DNA of 64,000 nucleotides from Aculops lycopersici (GCA_015350385.1 WNKI01000002.1:3908894-3972893); one strand, 5' to 3'; counted from the first letter of the stretch, positions 46,710 through 55,683 are shown. Notes: generated from the sequence alone by a model not told the origin. Made by a program: numbers and translations.

Positions 46710-47606
46710 ATGGAGCTTCTGGATAACCACTCTCACCAATTGTCGCCCAACTACACATTTATGTTCCAATTCGAGAAGAAATTCCAACATGCCTACACCA
46801 AAGAATGGATGCAACGCTATTGGCATACCTCCTTCTATGCCGTTGCCATTTATATGATAGTGATATTTGGTGGACAAGCATTCATGTCGACGAGGCCAGC
46901 ATTTAGACTTAAGCGCCTGTTAACAGTTTGGAATTTATCCTTGGCAATCTTTAGCATAATTGGAACCTTTAGAACATTACCAGAGTTGATGCACGTGCTC
47001 CATCGATTTGGCTTCTACCATTCCGTTTGCCACCCATCCTTCATTGAGGACGTCAAGCCGAGCGGCTTTTGGACCTGGATGTTTGCCTTGAGCAAGGTGC
47101 CCGAGTTGGGCGATACAGTTTTCATTGTATTGCGCAAGCAAAATCTCATCTTCCTCCATTGGTATCATCATATAACCGTTCTCTTGTTCACCTGGTTCAC
47201 TTATAGCGAATACACGGCGCCAGCCCGTTGGTTTGTCGACATGAACTACTTTGTCCACTCGCTGATGTACTCATACTATGCCCTCAGGTCGCTAGGCTTC
47301 AGGTTGCCTAAACAAATGGCCATGGCTATAACTACCTCGCAAATTATTCAAATGATTGTTGGCGCCTATGTAATCTGGTATGCTCATTATAGAAAGTCCC
47401 AAGGTGACGCTTGCAATATTACTCAAGCAACCGCAACCTTTGGCTTAGTCATGTACCTATCCTACTTTGCCCTATTCGCCAAATTCTTCTACAAAACCTA
47501 CTTTGGTCGCAGGCCAGCAGACCGAAAGGCACCACCCCGATCATCACCCTCACCAGTACAGGAACAAGTTACTCAGAACAAAAATGCAATCAAGAAACAA
47601 GAATAG
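46710..47606 (+). CDS. Very-long-chain fatty acid elongase, ELOVL6/Baldspot type
   Basis: 298 residues, single exon. It should catalyse the 3-ketoacyl-CoA synthase step that lengthens saturated and monounsaturated C12-C16 acyl-CoAs in the ER membrane. The catalytic HxxHH box is HWYHH at residues 150-154. Around it lie KVPELGDTVFIVLRK before and FTWFTYSEYTAPARWF after, then MNYFVHSLMYSYYALR, all diagnostic of ELOVL. The pattern FxFGGQ and PAFRLK in the N-terminal third, and TPAR-type wording after the histidine box, favour the ELOVL6/ELOVL3/Baldspot branch. Several hydrophobic spans are evident, and the Lys-rich end (KKQE) could serve as an ER-retention signal. The start codon has a good AACAAAATGG context. 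It is convergent with RPE. Confidence 0.93.
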   Translation: MELLDNHSHQLSPNYTFMFQFEKKFQHAYTKEWMQRYWHTSFYAVAIYMIVIFGGQAFMSTRPAFRLKRLLTVWNLSLAIFSIIGTFRTLPELMHVLHRFGFYHSVCHPSFIEDVKPSGFWTWMFALSKVPELGDTVFIVLRKQNLIFLHWYHHITVLLFTWFTYSEYTAPARWFVDMNYFVHSLMYSYYALRSLGFRLPKQMAMAITTSQIIQMIVGAYVIWYAHYRKSQGDACNITQATATFGLVMYLSYFALFAKFFYKTYFGRRPADRKAPPRSSPSPVQEQVTQNKNAIKKQE

Positions 47607-48185
47607 AAAGTGAAAGTAATTATGGATTCAGAATTTAGAGACTCTTCGCATTGAAAATCAGGATGACGTAAAGAAATAATACAGGCATTCAACAAAAGCA
47701 CTCAGCTATTTGATAAGTAGATAGCTTGAGAATATAAGTTTGCAAAAAGCAAGGGAAGAAATCGGAATAGGACAAGAAAGGAAATGTATCAGCTTTGAAA
47801 GTGCAAGAAAGACAAACAAACAAACAAAACAGATAGAAAGTGAGAGTTGAATCTTCACCAAGTTATCTCCACCTCTGGGCACCTCAGTGGCAGGAAGCTT
47901 TATTAAATCAAGTCCTTCGTTGTAATTCTGTTGTTTACACAAGAAAGAGAATATCTTGGAGTTGGGATAAAGAAATGTCCTATCAAGAATTCTAATCCTT
48001 AACTCCAGGTGTATATCAAATGATCAGTGTATACATAAACAACCGTAATATATTGTATCATTGTCACATTCACCATCATAATCACAAGTAGATTATTATA
48101 TATCCTTTCTTAAATGAGAAGGGGTTCAAGATATGTTCTCTGTCTCTACTTTTCCCCTTTTTCATTTTTTTTTTCTAAAATCAAA
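47607..48185. other. Convergent 3' region between the elongase and RPE
   Basis: It should hold both 3' UTRs. On the minus strand AATAAA at 47904-47899 is a candidate RPE signal, 282 nt past its stop. A minus-strand ORF (47942-47706) contains an oddly protein-like stretch near 47850-47920 that I cannot assign. Confidence 0.5.
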
Positions 48186-48878
48186 CTAGAGCAAAAACTT
48201 TTTCTGACCCTCTAACGCAAGGTCCTTCATCTGGCTAATCACAGAAGCCGGCTCTGGTGATTGGGTAATGGCAGTGCCTGATACAATCATATTTGCTCCT
48301 GAACTACAGCACTCCCTTACAGTCGATGGGCCAACTCCACCGTCTACCTCGATGTCCAACTGACGATATTTAGCCCTCAGCATCTCCACTTTTGGCATCA
48401 TATTTGACATGAACTTTTGACCACCAAATCCTGGCTCCACGGTCATCACTAGAACCATATCGACATCTTCCACATAAGGCAATATGGCTTCCACTTCGGT
48501 CGCCGGCTTTATTGCCAGACCAACTCGCATTCCAGCCTCACGAATCTTCCTTATCAACTCCCTCTGATCTTGTGCCGACTCGTAATGGTAGGTATACTGG
48601 CTGCAGCCAGCATCGGCCATCGACTCAATCCACTGTAGGGGCTTGGCGACCATCATGTGGACATCAAAGAATGGTTCCTTGCCCAAGTCTTTCCTGAGAC
48701 ACTTGACCATTGTGTGGCCAAAGGTTAAATTTGGGACAAATTGACCATCCATAACATCGAGATGTAAATAATCCGCTCCGCAGTTCAACAGGTGCTTTGA
48801 TTCGTGGCTTAAGTTTGCTAAATTAGCATTTAAAATACTTGGACCTATCTTAATCTTGGGCAATATTGATGCTGCCAT
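48186..48878 (-). CDS. Rpe: Ribulose-phosphate 3-epimerase
   Basis: 230 residues, the normal length. RPE interconverts D-ribulose 5-phosphate and D-xylulose 5-phosphate in the pentose phosphate pathway, as a cytosolic TIM barrel with a divalent metal. Visible signatures are IGPSILNANLANL at 11-23, the metal and catalytic site HLDVMDGQFVPN with His39 and Asp41, FDVHMMV with His74, EPGFGGQKF at 148-156 for phosphate and substrate binding, and VDGGVG with the second catalytic Asp179. The C-terminal SGTAI loop (200-204) is present. The start has AAACAAAATGG context. Only 54 bp separate this start codon from the stop of the same-strand GAB-like ORF, with no AATAAA in between. Confidence 0.95.
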   Translation of the reverse strand: MAASILPKIKIGPSILNANLANLSHESKHLLNCGADYLHLDVMDGQFVPNLTFGHTMVKCLRKDLGKEPFFDVHMMVAKPLQWIESMADAGCSQYTYHYESAQDQRELIRKIREAGMRVGLAIKPATEVEAILPYVEDVDMVLVMTVEPGFGGQKFMSNMMPKVEMLRAKYRQLDIEVDGGVGPSTVRECCSSGANMIVSGTAITQSPEPASVISQMKDLALEGQKKFLL

Positions 48879-48932
48879 TTTGTTTGATTTCCAAATTTGT
48901 AAATAGTTAAGCTATGATGATTATACAATAAT

Positions 48933-49358
48933 CTAATAAGTTCTATCGCCAATCAACTCCTTGTTTCGCTCTACCTTACACTTGGTTAGCGCTTCTGTTT
49001 TTAGAAAGTCCACCTGCTTGTATACAGTGGAGGAGGATGCAGGAACAGTATTATGATTTGAGGAGGGTAAATCCAGGCATAGATATGAGGAGCCAATATT
49101 ATTCTCAATTAAGGATCGCGATTTTTGATGGTGCCGCTGGTAAATATTGTGACTTGAGGATATTGTTGAAGAGTTTGAGAAGCTAATTGAGGTACGTGAT
49201 TTTAAGGACGGCAATCTCTCGTGTGGTGTCACTGTCCAACAATCGCTAATCTTGATATAGTGATCATTTTTGCTTGAGGCCCTCGAAGAGGTTGGGGGTG
49301 TAGGACCAGGTGGTTTTGGCGGTGGTCGACTGGGTTTCTTGAGACGAGTTTCTGACAT
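48933..49358 (-). CDS. Short GAB/DOS-like adaptor with SHP2-binding tyrosine pair, no PH domain
   Basis: 141 residues. GAB/DOS adaptors carry an N-terminal PH domain, SH3-binding prolines and a C-terminal tyrosine pair that, once phosphorylated, recruits and activates the phosphatase SHP2/Corkscrew. Here the proline part is PSRPPPKPPGPTPP (9-22). Tyr92 sits in SSYLCLDLPSS and Tyr113 in TVYKQVDFLKTEAL, in the order and wording of the two GAB1 sites (YLDLDL, then YxxVDxxKTxAL). There is no PH domain: an in-frame TGA lies about 45 nt before the ATG and no PH-coding sequence is found upstream in the window. It may be a truly minimal adaptor, or the 3' exon of a longer gene whose splice acceptor I cannot see; the upstream purine tract argues against an acceptor there. 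Confidence 0.6.
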   Translation of the reverse strand: MSETRLKKPSRPPPKPPGPTPPTSSRASSKNDHYIKISDCWTVTPHERLPSLKSRTSISFSNSSTISSSHNIYQRHHQKSRSLIENNIGSSYLCLDLPSSNHNTVPASSSTVYKQVDFLKTEALTKCKVERNKELIGDRTY

Positions 49359-49471
49359 GTCTCCTTTTTTCCCTCTCTCTCCCTCTTTCTCGTCGCCAAA
49401 CCAAACTCAACCAAGCCACTTGATTCGTTACCACTAGTAGCTTGCTGCACCGCAACCACAAGCGAGACTAC

Positions 49472-49545
49472 GGGGGATAGGGATAGGGGCAGGGACAGGG
49501 ATAGGGATAGGGATAGGGGTAGGGGTAGGGACAGGAACAGCGACA
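49472..49545 (+). repeat. G-rich hexamer array, AGGGAT/AGGGGT type
   Basis: About eleven to twelve 6-bp units, AGGGAT, AGGGGT and AGGGAC, decaying to AGGAAC and AGCGAC. It carries many closely spaced GGG runs, enough for a G-quadruplex, and sits 115-190 bp upstream of the GAB-like start codon. It resembles telomeric DNA in composition, but the unit is not TTAGG. Confidence 0.85.
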
Positions 49546-50067
49546 GAGAGAGTGGCTATGTAAAAATGTGATAAGGAAATATTGGGGAAGAAGTAGTGGA
49601 TAAAAAGCTAATAGCGAGCTAATGGCGTGAAATTGTGTGAAACAACAACAAGTAGTTGGCTGGAATATTTTCCCAATCCATACCAGCAGTAGAGCGCAGG
49701 AGCGTTACAGTACAGCAATATCAATGGTATTTTGATAGCCTGCAGTTTGCAAATTGGATTTGCGAGTTTGTATTTATTTTTGTCCATCACTTTTCTCTCT
49801 ACATTCACTATACTTTCACACTGTGTGTCCTTTTGCCCAATTGGTCTCTGTAGTCACTCTAGCGCGCAATGCTTAGTAACCGAGCGCTTGGGTTAACGGT
49901 ATTTTCAGTAATTACTGCGCTCTCATCGACCAATCAACAGGTAGAACTTGTGGCCTGAAAGAGAGGCTCCTTTCTTTCATCACAGTTTTTTGTTTGATCA
50001 TTGATAAGTAATCGACTCGAATCTAACTCTCGTTGATCAAAATTAAATCTAAAATGAATGACGCACA
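49546..50067. other. Intergenic region
   Basis: No gene recognised. It holds a minus-strand AATAAA at 49778-49773, about 290 nt past the stop of the next gene (50068), and AT-rich sequence. Confidence 0.5.
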
Positions 50068-50865
50068 CTAGTCTTCAATCTCGAATCTAGCCTCCTTCTC
50101 CATCTCCTTATGAATCTTCGCAATGGCATTTTGGTCTTTGTTACGGAGTTTCTCGATTCTCTTATAGGCGGCACGTATTAGATTTAAGGCTACTTCCATC
50201 CCACGCTTGTTGGTCTCGAGAGCAAGTTGATTAATATCCTCGCTAACCTGACGGAACGCGTAGCGCAGGTAAACGCACTTCAGGCTCGAGTCCAAACTTC
50301 TCTTGGCGGTCTTCCAAATTTCCAATAACTTTTCGCGTTTTACCTTATACTCATCGCTGTCAGTGAGCTTGGTATGATAGTCGAGCTTTAGTTGTACCTC
50401 TTTCTCCAACAAATTTTGCTCCCATGCTCCGGGCAAAATATTCTTACTCTCCTCTAAAGCTGGAAACCATTCTTTGCGCTTCTCAATCAAATAAGTGCGA
50501 TAATCCTCAAGTGGTCTCACGTAGTGGAAGTAGTCAATTGCGCTATATTCAGTGGCTAGATCTCGGAACATGGGAAAAATTTCCGCGCAAGCCGATTCAG
50601 GTTCAGGGTATAGTTCATCTTCTTCAATTCCATCAATTCCTTTCATCAATTTCCAATAGTATTTAATATCAGAATAGTTATCCTTGGTCTTGTTGATTCT
50701 CTCCTCTACAATTCGAATCTTTTCTGTTATCTCACTATATCCAGTTGGCTTTAGAAAGTTTGGCATATAAAATCTCCAGAATGACGCTTGAACTAAGCAA
50801 GAGGTTGCAATAAAAACGATGACAAGCGAGAGTCCTAGTCTCAATCTTAGGTTGAACTTTGCCAT
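50068..50865 (-). CDS. Secreted or membrane-anchored alpha-helical protein, unknown family
   Basis: 265 residues from the Met at 50865; the ORF extends to 50982, but the extra 39 residues are Arg/Ser-rich and would bury the signal sequence, so the inner start is preferred. After a basic start (MAKFNLRLRL) comes a strong hydrophobic core (GLSLVIVFIATSCLVQA), a signal peptide or anchor. The remainder is rich in Lys, Glu and Tyr with long predicted helices, for example KTKDNYSDIKYYWKLMKG and the C-terminal KIHKEMEKEARFEIED. Two Cys remain after the signal and could form one disulfide. I do not recognise the family and assign no function. It is one exon, on the strand of GAB-like and RPE. Confidence 0.65.
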   Translation of the reverse strand: MAKFNLRLRLGLSLVIVFIATSCLVQASFWRFYMPNFLKPTGYSEITEKIRIVEERINKTKDNYSDIKYYWKLMKGIDGIEEDELYPEPESACAEIFPMFRDLATEYSAIDYFHYVRPLEDYRTYLIEKRKEWFPALEESKNILPGAWEQNLLEKEVQLKLDYHTKLTDSDEYKVKREKLLEIWKTAKRSLDSSLKCVYLRYAFRQVSEDINQLALETNKRGMEVALNLIRAAYKRIEKLRNKDQNAIAKIHKEMEKEARFEIED

Positions 50866-51006
50866 CCTAAATGACTGTCTTTTATTTGACTCAGCGACCA
50901 TAACTCTTTCGCTCCAATTTTCTCGTTGTCTTGTGTCATATCGACTAGACCTAGAATCATATCTAGTATTGTGACAGATCATTTTGCTCTTATCTATTAT
51001 TTTTGT

Positions 51007-51198
51007 TTAGTCGGACCAACCAACCATCCACTTCACACTAGATGAAGTATTGTGTCGATTTACAAATTTTGATTCCGCGCCTGCTCTTTTCCGATCACTA
51101 CGTTTCCGATCATCGAATCTACAGAAAGGTTGGATTTTCACAACAGTGGCATAAATAATGAGTAGTAGAAGCAAAGAGTCAAACACCCACTTTGCCAT
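51007..51198 (-). CDS. Possible small secreted peptide ORF
   Basis: 63 codons starting MAKWVFDSLLLLLIIYATVV, a credible signal peptide, followed by DDRKRSDRKRAG with repeated basic sites of the kind used by prohormone convertases. It lies 25 bp upstream of the long ORF of the next gene on the same strand, and both begin MAK. It could be a peptide precursor, an upstream ORF or a mis-split exon of that gene. Confidence 0.3.
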   Translation of the reverse strand: MAKWVFDSLLLLLIIYATVVKIQPFCRFDDRKRSDRKRAGAESKFVNRHNTSSSVKWMVGWSD

Positions 51199-51875
51199 AT
51201 TGGCAAGCTGGAATAATAGTTTTGTGAAAAAATTTTCAGCTTATGGCTTTCTGATTCAAACTATATCTATTATTAGCAGTGTGCCTCAAATGCAACGATA
51301 TTGTAACGGAACATCTACCTCGTAGACAGTGGTACCTGTTAAACCGGCCTTTCTCGAAGATCGAAGTTTTACCTAGGCGAAGGTTCATCCACTTGAAATA
51401 GAAATGAACTGTACCACGAGATAATAATGGCCACCGGAAGTCGATGATCGGTTTATAAGCCAACTTCTTGTTTGAAGTCAGTGTCAAAAGCTTAAACTAG
51501 TTTCGTGATCTGATGGTTAGATGTAAATTTATGAGCATACAACTATTAGACTTGAGTATCTTAAGTGTGATACAGTTCTAATCATAATCACCGGACATTG
51601 ATAAGTAGGAGATAATTATATCGGTAGATATTATATCCGAGGTGCCTCGAGGGTGCAATGTGGTTACGTAAACTCACTGACGGGGTTCAAATTTGCCGCA
51701 CAAGCAAGGAAAATTTAACGTAACGACACAGCACATGTGTGTTGTGTTGTTACAGAAAACCTCGTGAACCATAATGTCTCTATTTACTTAATTTCCTAAC
51801 CATGTTCTAAAACAATATAATATATCAACTTATAACTTTAGAATCTATTCTATTAGATAATTTTATAACATTGTT
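51199..51875. promoter_or_regulatory. Divergent upstream region with ETS and TTACGTAA sites
   Basis: It separates minus-strand ORFs from NFX1. It contains CCGGAAGT at 51434-51441, TTACGTAA at 51664-51671 and a related AACGTAACG at about 51718. These are the same two motifs that are dense in the desert, here in a plausible promoter. Confidence 0.4.
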
Positions 51876-54800
51876 ATGGATACATCAGATCCAAGAGGTG
51901 CACGTCAGCAACAGAGGGAGCCGGCCAAGCCAGACACACGATCGGATCGAACGGGATCACGAGGTGCCGGTCGAGGTAGGCAGCGGCAACTGGCACAGAA
52001 CTTCCAAGGCCGACCGTCTACCTCTAATGATGGCCACTATAGAGGGTATCATGAGCCTCATACCACACAGCCCGATCTACGAATGCAATCTACAAACCAA
52101 GAGAATCTCCACCAATTTAACAGCAACATTTCCCGTCCACAAGATACAAATCCGTCATTCAGTGCAGAGGGTGGTCCGAACAATCGCACTAGGTCCAGGG
52201 GACGCTTTAGGAATCACCGCCGTGATAGAGGTCCTAGGATAAGACCTGTGAGAGATGTTGGCAATAATGAATCTCAAATACAACCTCAACTGCAATTGGG
52301 TGCTGAAAATAATGCAATTGATCGAGACCAAGTTCATCCAAGGAGAGGAATGGGTCGAGGGCGCGGGAGAGGTGGTGCGTCAAGAAACTTTACTCTCAAT
52401 CAGCACCTCCAACAACAATCAACTGATAATAATACTAGTGATATTAATGAAGAAGTAGGATCTAGTGATCTAAATGAAAATATTGACAAACTTCGAATTA
52501 ATGGTGATACTAATTCAAGAGTCGCCGGGAAATCATTCGTTCAATCACGAGAACTCATCACCGACCAGAGTCAGATATCAGAGAATCAACTGAGGAGTAA
52601 CAAGTTTGAATGTATGATTTGCTGTGATAATATTGGTAGATATCATCCTATTTGGTATTGTGGTAGTTGCTATAACATTTTTCATCTCAAGTGTGCCATC
52701 GAATGGTGCAATAAGTCAATTAGGTCTCGAAATGAAGCCATTGCAAACTCCCAATACCCCTCATTATCTCAGCCAGTTGCGAGGGCGTTACAGGATGCAG
52801 ATCTTACTGAAGGCAATCGGATACAGATTGGCTTTGGTCAGATGCAACAGAGTAGAGATACTTTGGGTCAGTATCAACAAGACCGAATGAACTCCGTCGA
52901 ATGGCCATGCCCGACTTGCCGCGAAGTATTACATTCGCGACCCGGTAAATATAAGTGCTTCTGTGGAAAGGTTTTGAAACCAGATATTAATAAGTTACTG
53001 ACACCTCATAGTTGTGGACAAATGTGTGGAAGGAAACGACCCAATGCCCACTGTCCTCATTCTTGCAATGCCATTTGTCATCCAGGTAGGTGCGCTCCAT
53101 GCCAACTAACCTCAAGGAAGTCTTGTTACTGCGGAAAGGTTATTAGTGAAATCAAGTGTTCCATAGCAGCAAGTAGTTGTGGTCAATTGTGTGGCAAACC
53201 TTTGTCGTGTAAGCAACACACATGTCCTAAGATATGTCATAGTGGACCATGTGGATCGTGCCAAGAGACATTGGAGCTTATATGTTATTGTGGAGATAAG
53301 ATAGTAGAGAAGTCGTGTGATGAACTTCAAAAAACGAACAGTCCAATGAAGTTCTCTTGTGATAAGATATGCGGAAAATTGCTCGACTGTGGAAAGCATC
53401 GCTGTGCCGAGAAATGTCATCCAAATCCAGAATGTCGAAGTTGTAAGCTACTCAGTGAAAATATCAAAACCTGCCCCTGTGGTATGACTCAAATCAAGAA
53501 GACTCTTTTAAGCCAGCGGACATCCTGTACTGATCCAGTGCCCACTTGCGAAAACAAGTGTAACAAGACTCTCATCTGCGGCCCCGAAAAGAATCGACAC
53601 AAATGCCAGAAGAAGTGTCATGTTGGCCCATGTCCACCGTGCAAACTTAAGACTACTGCTCACTGCGAGTGTAAGCTATCAACTCGAACTATTGAATGTC
53701 TTCAAATGTATGAGAAAGTTGAAGATGGTGGACAGGTTTACTTTAGACAGGCAAAGTACATGTTCACTTGCGAAACTAGATGCAACAAACCGAAGAATTG
53801 TGGCCGTCATCGTTGCAACAATAAGTGTTGCCAATTCAACAAGACTCATGATCCAAACTTGCATAAGTGCGATCAAATTTGTAACAAGAAATTGCCTTGT
53901 GGCGTTCATAATTGTCCAGAACAATGTCATCTGGGCCAATGCGGCGACTGTACCAACATTGGATGGACAGAGTTGACTTGCCATTGTGGTGGTTCTGTTC
54001 TCTATCCACCAATACCTTGTGGAGCACAACCACCTGCTTGTCATCGACCATGTCGTCGAACTCACAACTGTGGCCATCCAGTTAAACACGAATGCCACGA
54101 TGATACCGAGAAATGCGCCCCATGTACAGTATTTGTCAACAAAACTTGCTTTTGTGGCGCTGACTCAAAGGGTAGTGTCTATTGTTATCTACCTGGATAC
54201 TCCTGTGGAAGAACCTGCAAGAAACCCCTCAAATGCGGTCAACATTCGTGTAAACGAGTCTGTCATGACGGCGACTGTGAAGTACCTAATCAACGCGGAG
54301 TCATAGTTTGCAACCAACCATGTCCCGTTCCACGATTTTTGTGCAAACACCCATGTGATATCGCCTGTCATGGCAAAACTCCATGCCGGCCGAGCTTATG
54401 TAAGCGACAGATCGAAATTACCTGCGCTTGTGGGAACAAATCGGAAAGGATTGAGTGTTACAAGCTAACAAAGGATGTCGACAACAAGAACAAGGTTGCG
54501 ATGATGAGCTCAAGTAGGAACAACCAAGACTCGATTATGATTGATCTTTCAAAGAAGGTAACATCAACAAGTAGCGGTGTTGGTGGTGCAAACAATGAGA
54601 CAAATAAGAAGACGCTTGAGTGCGATGAAACCTGTTCCACTCTCAAGAGGAATAAAGCCCTTGCTGAAGCTCTCGATATTGCACAGCCTGATTTAAAGCC
54701 TACGGGTATTTTTGGCGAAGATCCTTTACGCTTGTTGAAAGAAGCCACGGCACAGGATTACAAATTTGTCTCCGCCACCTACAATAGTTTAGTGAGGTTA

Positions 54801-55025
54801 ATCAAATCTGCACGGGAATCGGATAAACGTTTCATATTCTTGCAATTCCCACCTGCCGAGAAATTGAGGCGTGAAGTGGTCCATGAGTTGGCTCACCACT
54901 TCAACTGTACCTCAGAAAGTCAAGACGATGAGCCATTTAGGCATGTGGTTGTTAGAGCTTACAAGAACAAAAGCTCCGTACCAGAATTTGCAATCGAGCA
55001 ATTGCTCCCCATGACCGACGACTGA
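51876..55025 (+). CDS. stc: NFX1 / Shuttle craft homologue
   Basis: 1049 residues in one exon, close to vertebrate NFX1 (about 1100). NFX1-type proteins are nuclear and cytoplasmic zinc-finger proteins with a RING-like ubiquitin-ligase module and nucleic-acid binding; in flies Shuttle craft acts in embryonic motor-axon guidance. The order is: an Arg/Gly-rich N terminus with an RGG-like box (GRGRGRGGASR near 165); a RING/PHD-like finger with CMICCDNIG near 246 and WPCPTC near 343; an array of NF-X1 zinc fingers from about 360 to 870, with repeats such as CGKLLDCGKHRCAEKCHPNP; and an R3H domain at about 960-1020, containing EKLRREVVHELAHHFNC. A PABP-binding PAM2 motif, known in vertebrate NFX1, was not seen. 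An AATAAA follows at 55182. A truncated paralogue is immediately downstream. Confidence 0.93.
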   Translation: MDTSDPRGARQQQREPAKPDTRSDRTGSRGAGRGRQRQLAQNFQGRPSTSNDGHYRGYHEPHTTQPDLRMQSTNQENLHQFNSNISRPQDTNPSFSAEGGPNNRTRSRGRFRNHRRDRGPRIRPVRDVGNNESQIQPQLQLGAENNAIDRDQVHPRRGMGRGRGRGGASRNFTLNQHLQQQSTDNNTSDINEEVGSSDLNENIDKLRINGDTNSRVAGKSFVQSRELITDQSQISENQLRSNKFECMICCDNIGRYHPIWYCGSCYNIFHLKCAIEWCNKSIRSRNEAIANSQYPSLSQPVARALQDADLTEGNRIQIGFGQMQQSRDTLGQYQQDRMNSVEWPCPTCREVLHSRPGKYKCFCGKVLKPDINKLLTPHSCGQMCGRKRPNAHCPHSCNAICHPGRCAPCQLTSRKSCYCGKVISEIKCSIAASSCGQLCGKPLSCKQHTCPKICHSGPCGSCQETLELICYCGDKIVEKSCDELQKTNSPMKFSCDKICGKLLDCGKHRCAEKCHPNPECRSCKLLSENIKTCPCGMTQIKKTLLSQRTSCTDPVPTCENKCNKTLICGPEKNRHKCQKKCHVGPCPPCKLKTTAHCECKLSTRTIECLQMYEKVEDGGQVYFRQAKYMFTCETRCNKPKNCGRHRCNNKCCQFNKTHDPNLHKCDQICNKKLPCGVHNCPEQCHLGQCGDCTNIGWTELTCHCGGSVLYPPIPCGAQPPACHRPCRRTHNCGHPVKHECHDDTEKCAPCTVFVNKTCFCGADSKGSVYCYLPGYSCGRTCKKPLKCGQHSCKRVCHDGDCEVPNQRGVIVCNQPCPVPRFLCKHPCDIACHGKTPCRPSLCKRQIEITCACGNKSERIECYKLTKDVDNKNKVAMMSSSRNNQDSIMIDLSKKVTSTSSGVGGANNETNKKTLECDETCSTLKRNKALAEALDIAQPDLKPTGIFGEDPLRLLKEATAQDYKFVSATYNSLVRLIKSARESDKRFIFLQFPPAEKLRREVVHELAHHFNCTSESQDDEPFRHVVVRAYKNKSSVPEFAIEQLLPMTDD

Positions 55026-55181
55026 GAATCAACCGCGACTCTGGAGGAAAAAGCATCTACATGGTAAAGATGACGATGATTTAAATCTCAAGTTACAGGT
55101 TAGATATCAAGAGTAACAGCAGTGACAATGCGCATCTGCACATGGCACGTGTTGCGTGAGCTAGCTCGAGAAGAAGGCACA

Positions 55182-55187
55182 AATAAA
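55182..55187 (+). terminator. Polyadenylation signal of NFX1
   Basis: AATAAA 157 nt past the NFX1 stop, about 100 nt before the start codon of the next gene. Confidence 0.6.
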
Positions 55188-55290
55188 TGCGGCTCTAGTT
55201 ACATGCCGTGCCTCCGTCGCTATACATTTAACTTAGTCTATATCAAGCATTGTTCGTCTAACAACTGTTTATTGTTGATACTTTACGACC

Positions 55291-55683
55291 ATGAGTAGTC
55301 TACTCGGAACAAGCCAAGCCGGCCTATCTACAATACAAGTGCAAATCAATCAAGTCAACTGTATCATATGTCTGAGCGAAATAGAGCGGACAGAACCTGT
55401 TTGGCATTGTGTCTATTGTTACGAGATATCTCACTTGTCCTGCGCAATGAGATGGTACATAGAGGAAGAAAGACTACGAACTACATGCTTATGCTGCCGA
55501 GCAACCCTAGTCAATGTTCCCGACAAGATCCCGTGCTTCTGCGGCAGGGCTACTGAGGGTCGCATGATCTTTCCAAACGGATGTGGCTTGGTGTGTGGCA
55601 AGATGTTGGGTGACTGCCTACACTTGTGCCAGTCATTATGTCATCCGGGAAAGTGCGCACCTTGCTGCGCGCAGATGATGTAA
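55291..55683 (+). CDS. Truncated NFX1-derived protein: RING finger plus one NF-X1 finger
   Basis: 130 residues. VNCIICLSEIERTEPVWHC with YEISHLSCAMRW aligns with the RING of the NFX1 gene just upstream (CMICCDNIGRYHPIWYC, FHLKCAIEW). TTCLCCRATL replaces WPCPTCREVL, and the insert between RING halves is much shorter. Next comes CFCGRATEG, then a single NF-X1 finger ending CHPGKCAPC, and the ORF stops five residues later. All the other NF-X1 fingers and R3H are missing. The cysteine and histidine ligands are kept while the rest has diverged, so selection for a zinc fold looks likely. A free-standing E3 module is possible; a decaying tandem copy is the alternative. Confidence 0.7.
   Translation: MSSLLGTSQAGLSTIQVQINQVNCIICLSEIERTEPVWHCVYCYEISHLSCAMRWYIEEERLRTTCLCCRATLVNVPDKIPCFCGRATEGRMIFPNGCGLVCGKMLGDCLHLCQSLCHPGKCAPCCAQMM

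Noticed and set aside
48933..49459. Joining the overlapping ORF at 49459-49229 to the GAB-like ORF to give a longer N terminus
   Set aside because: It is in another frame, no intron or slippery site links them, and the GAB-like frame has its own upstream stop.
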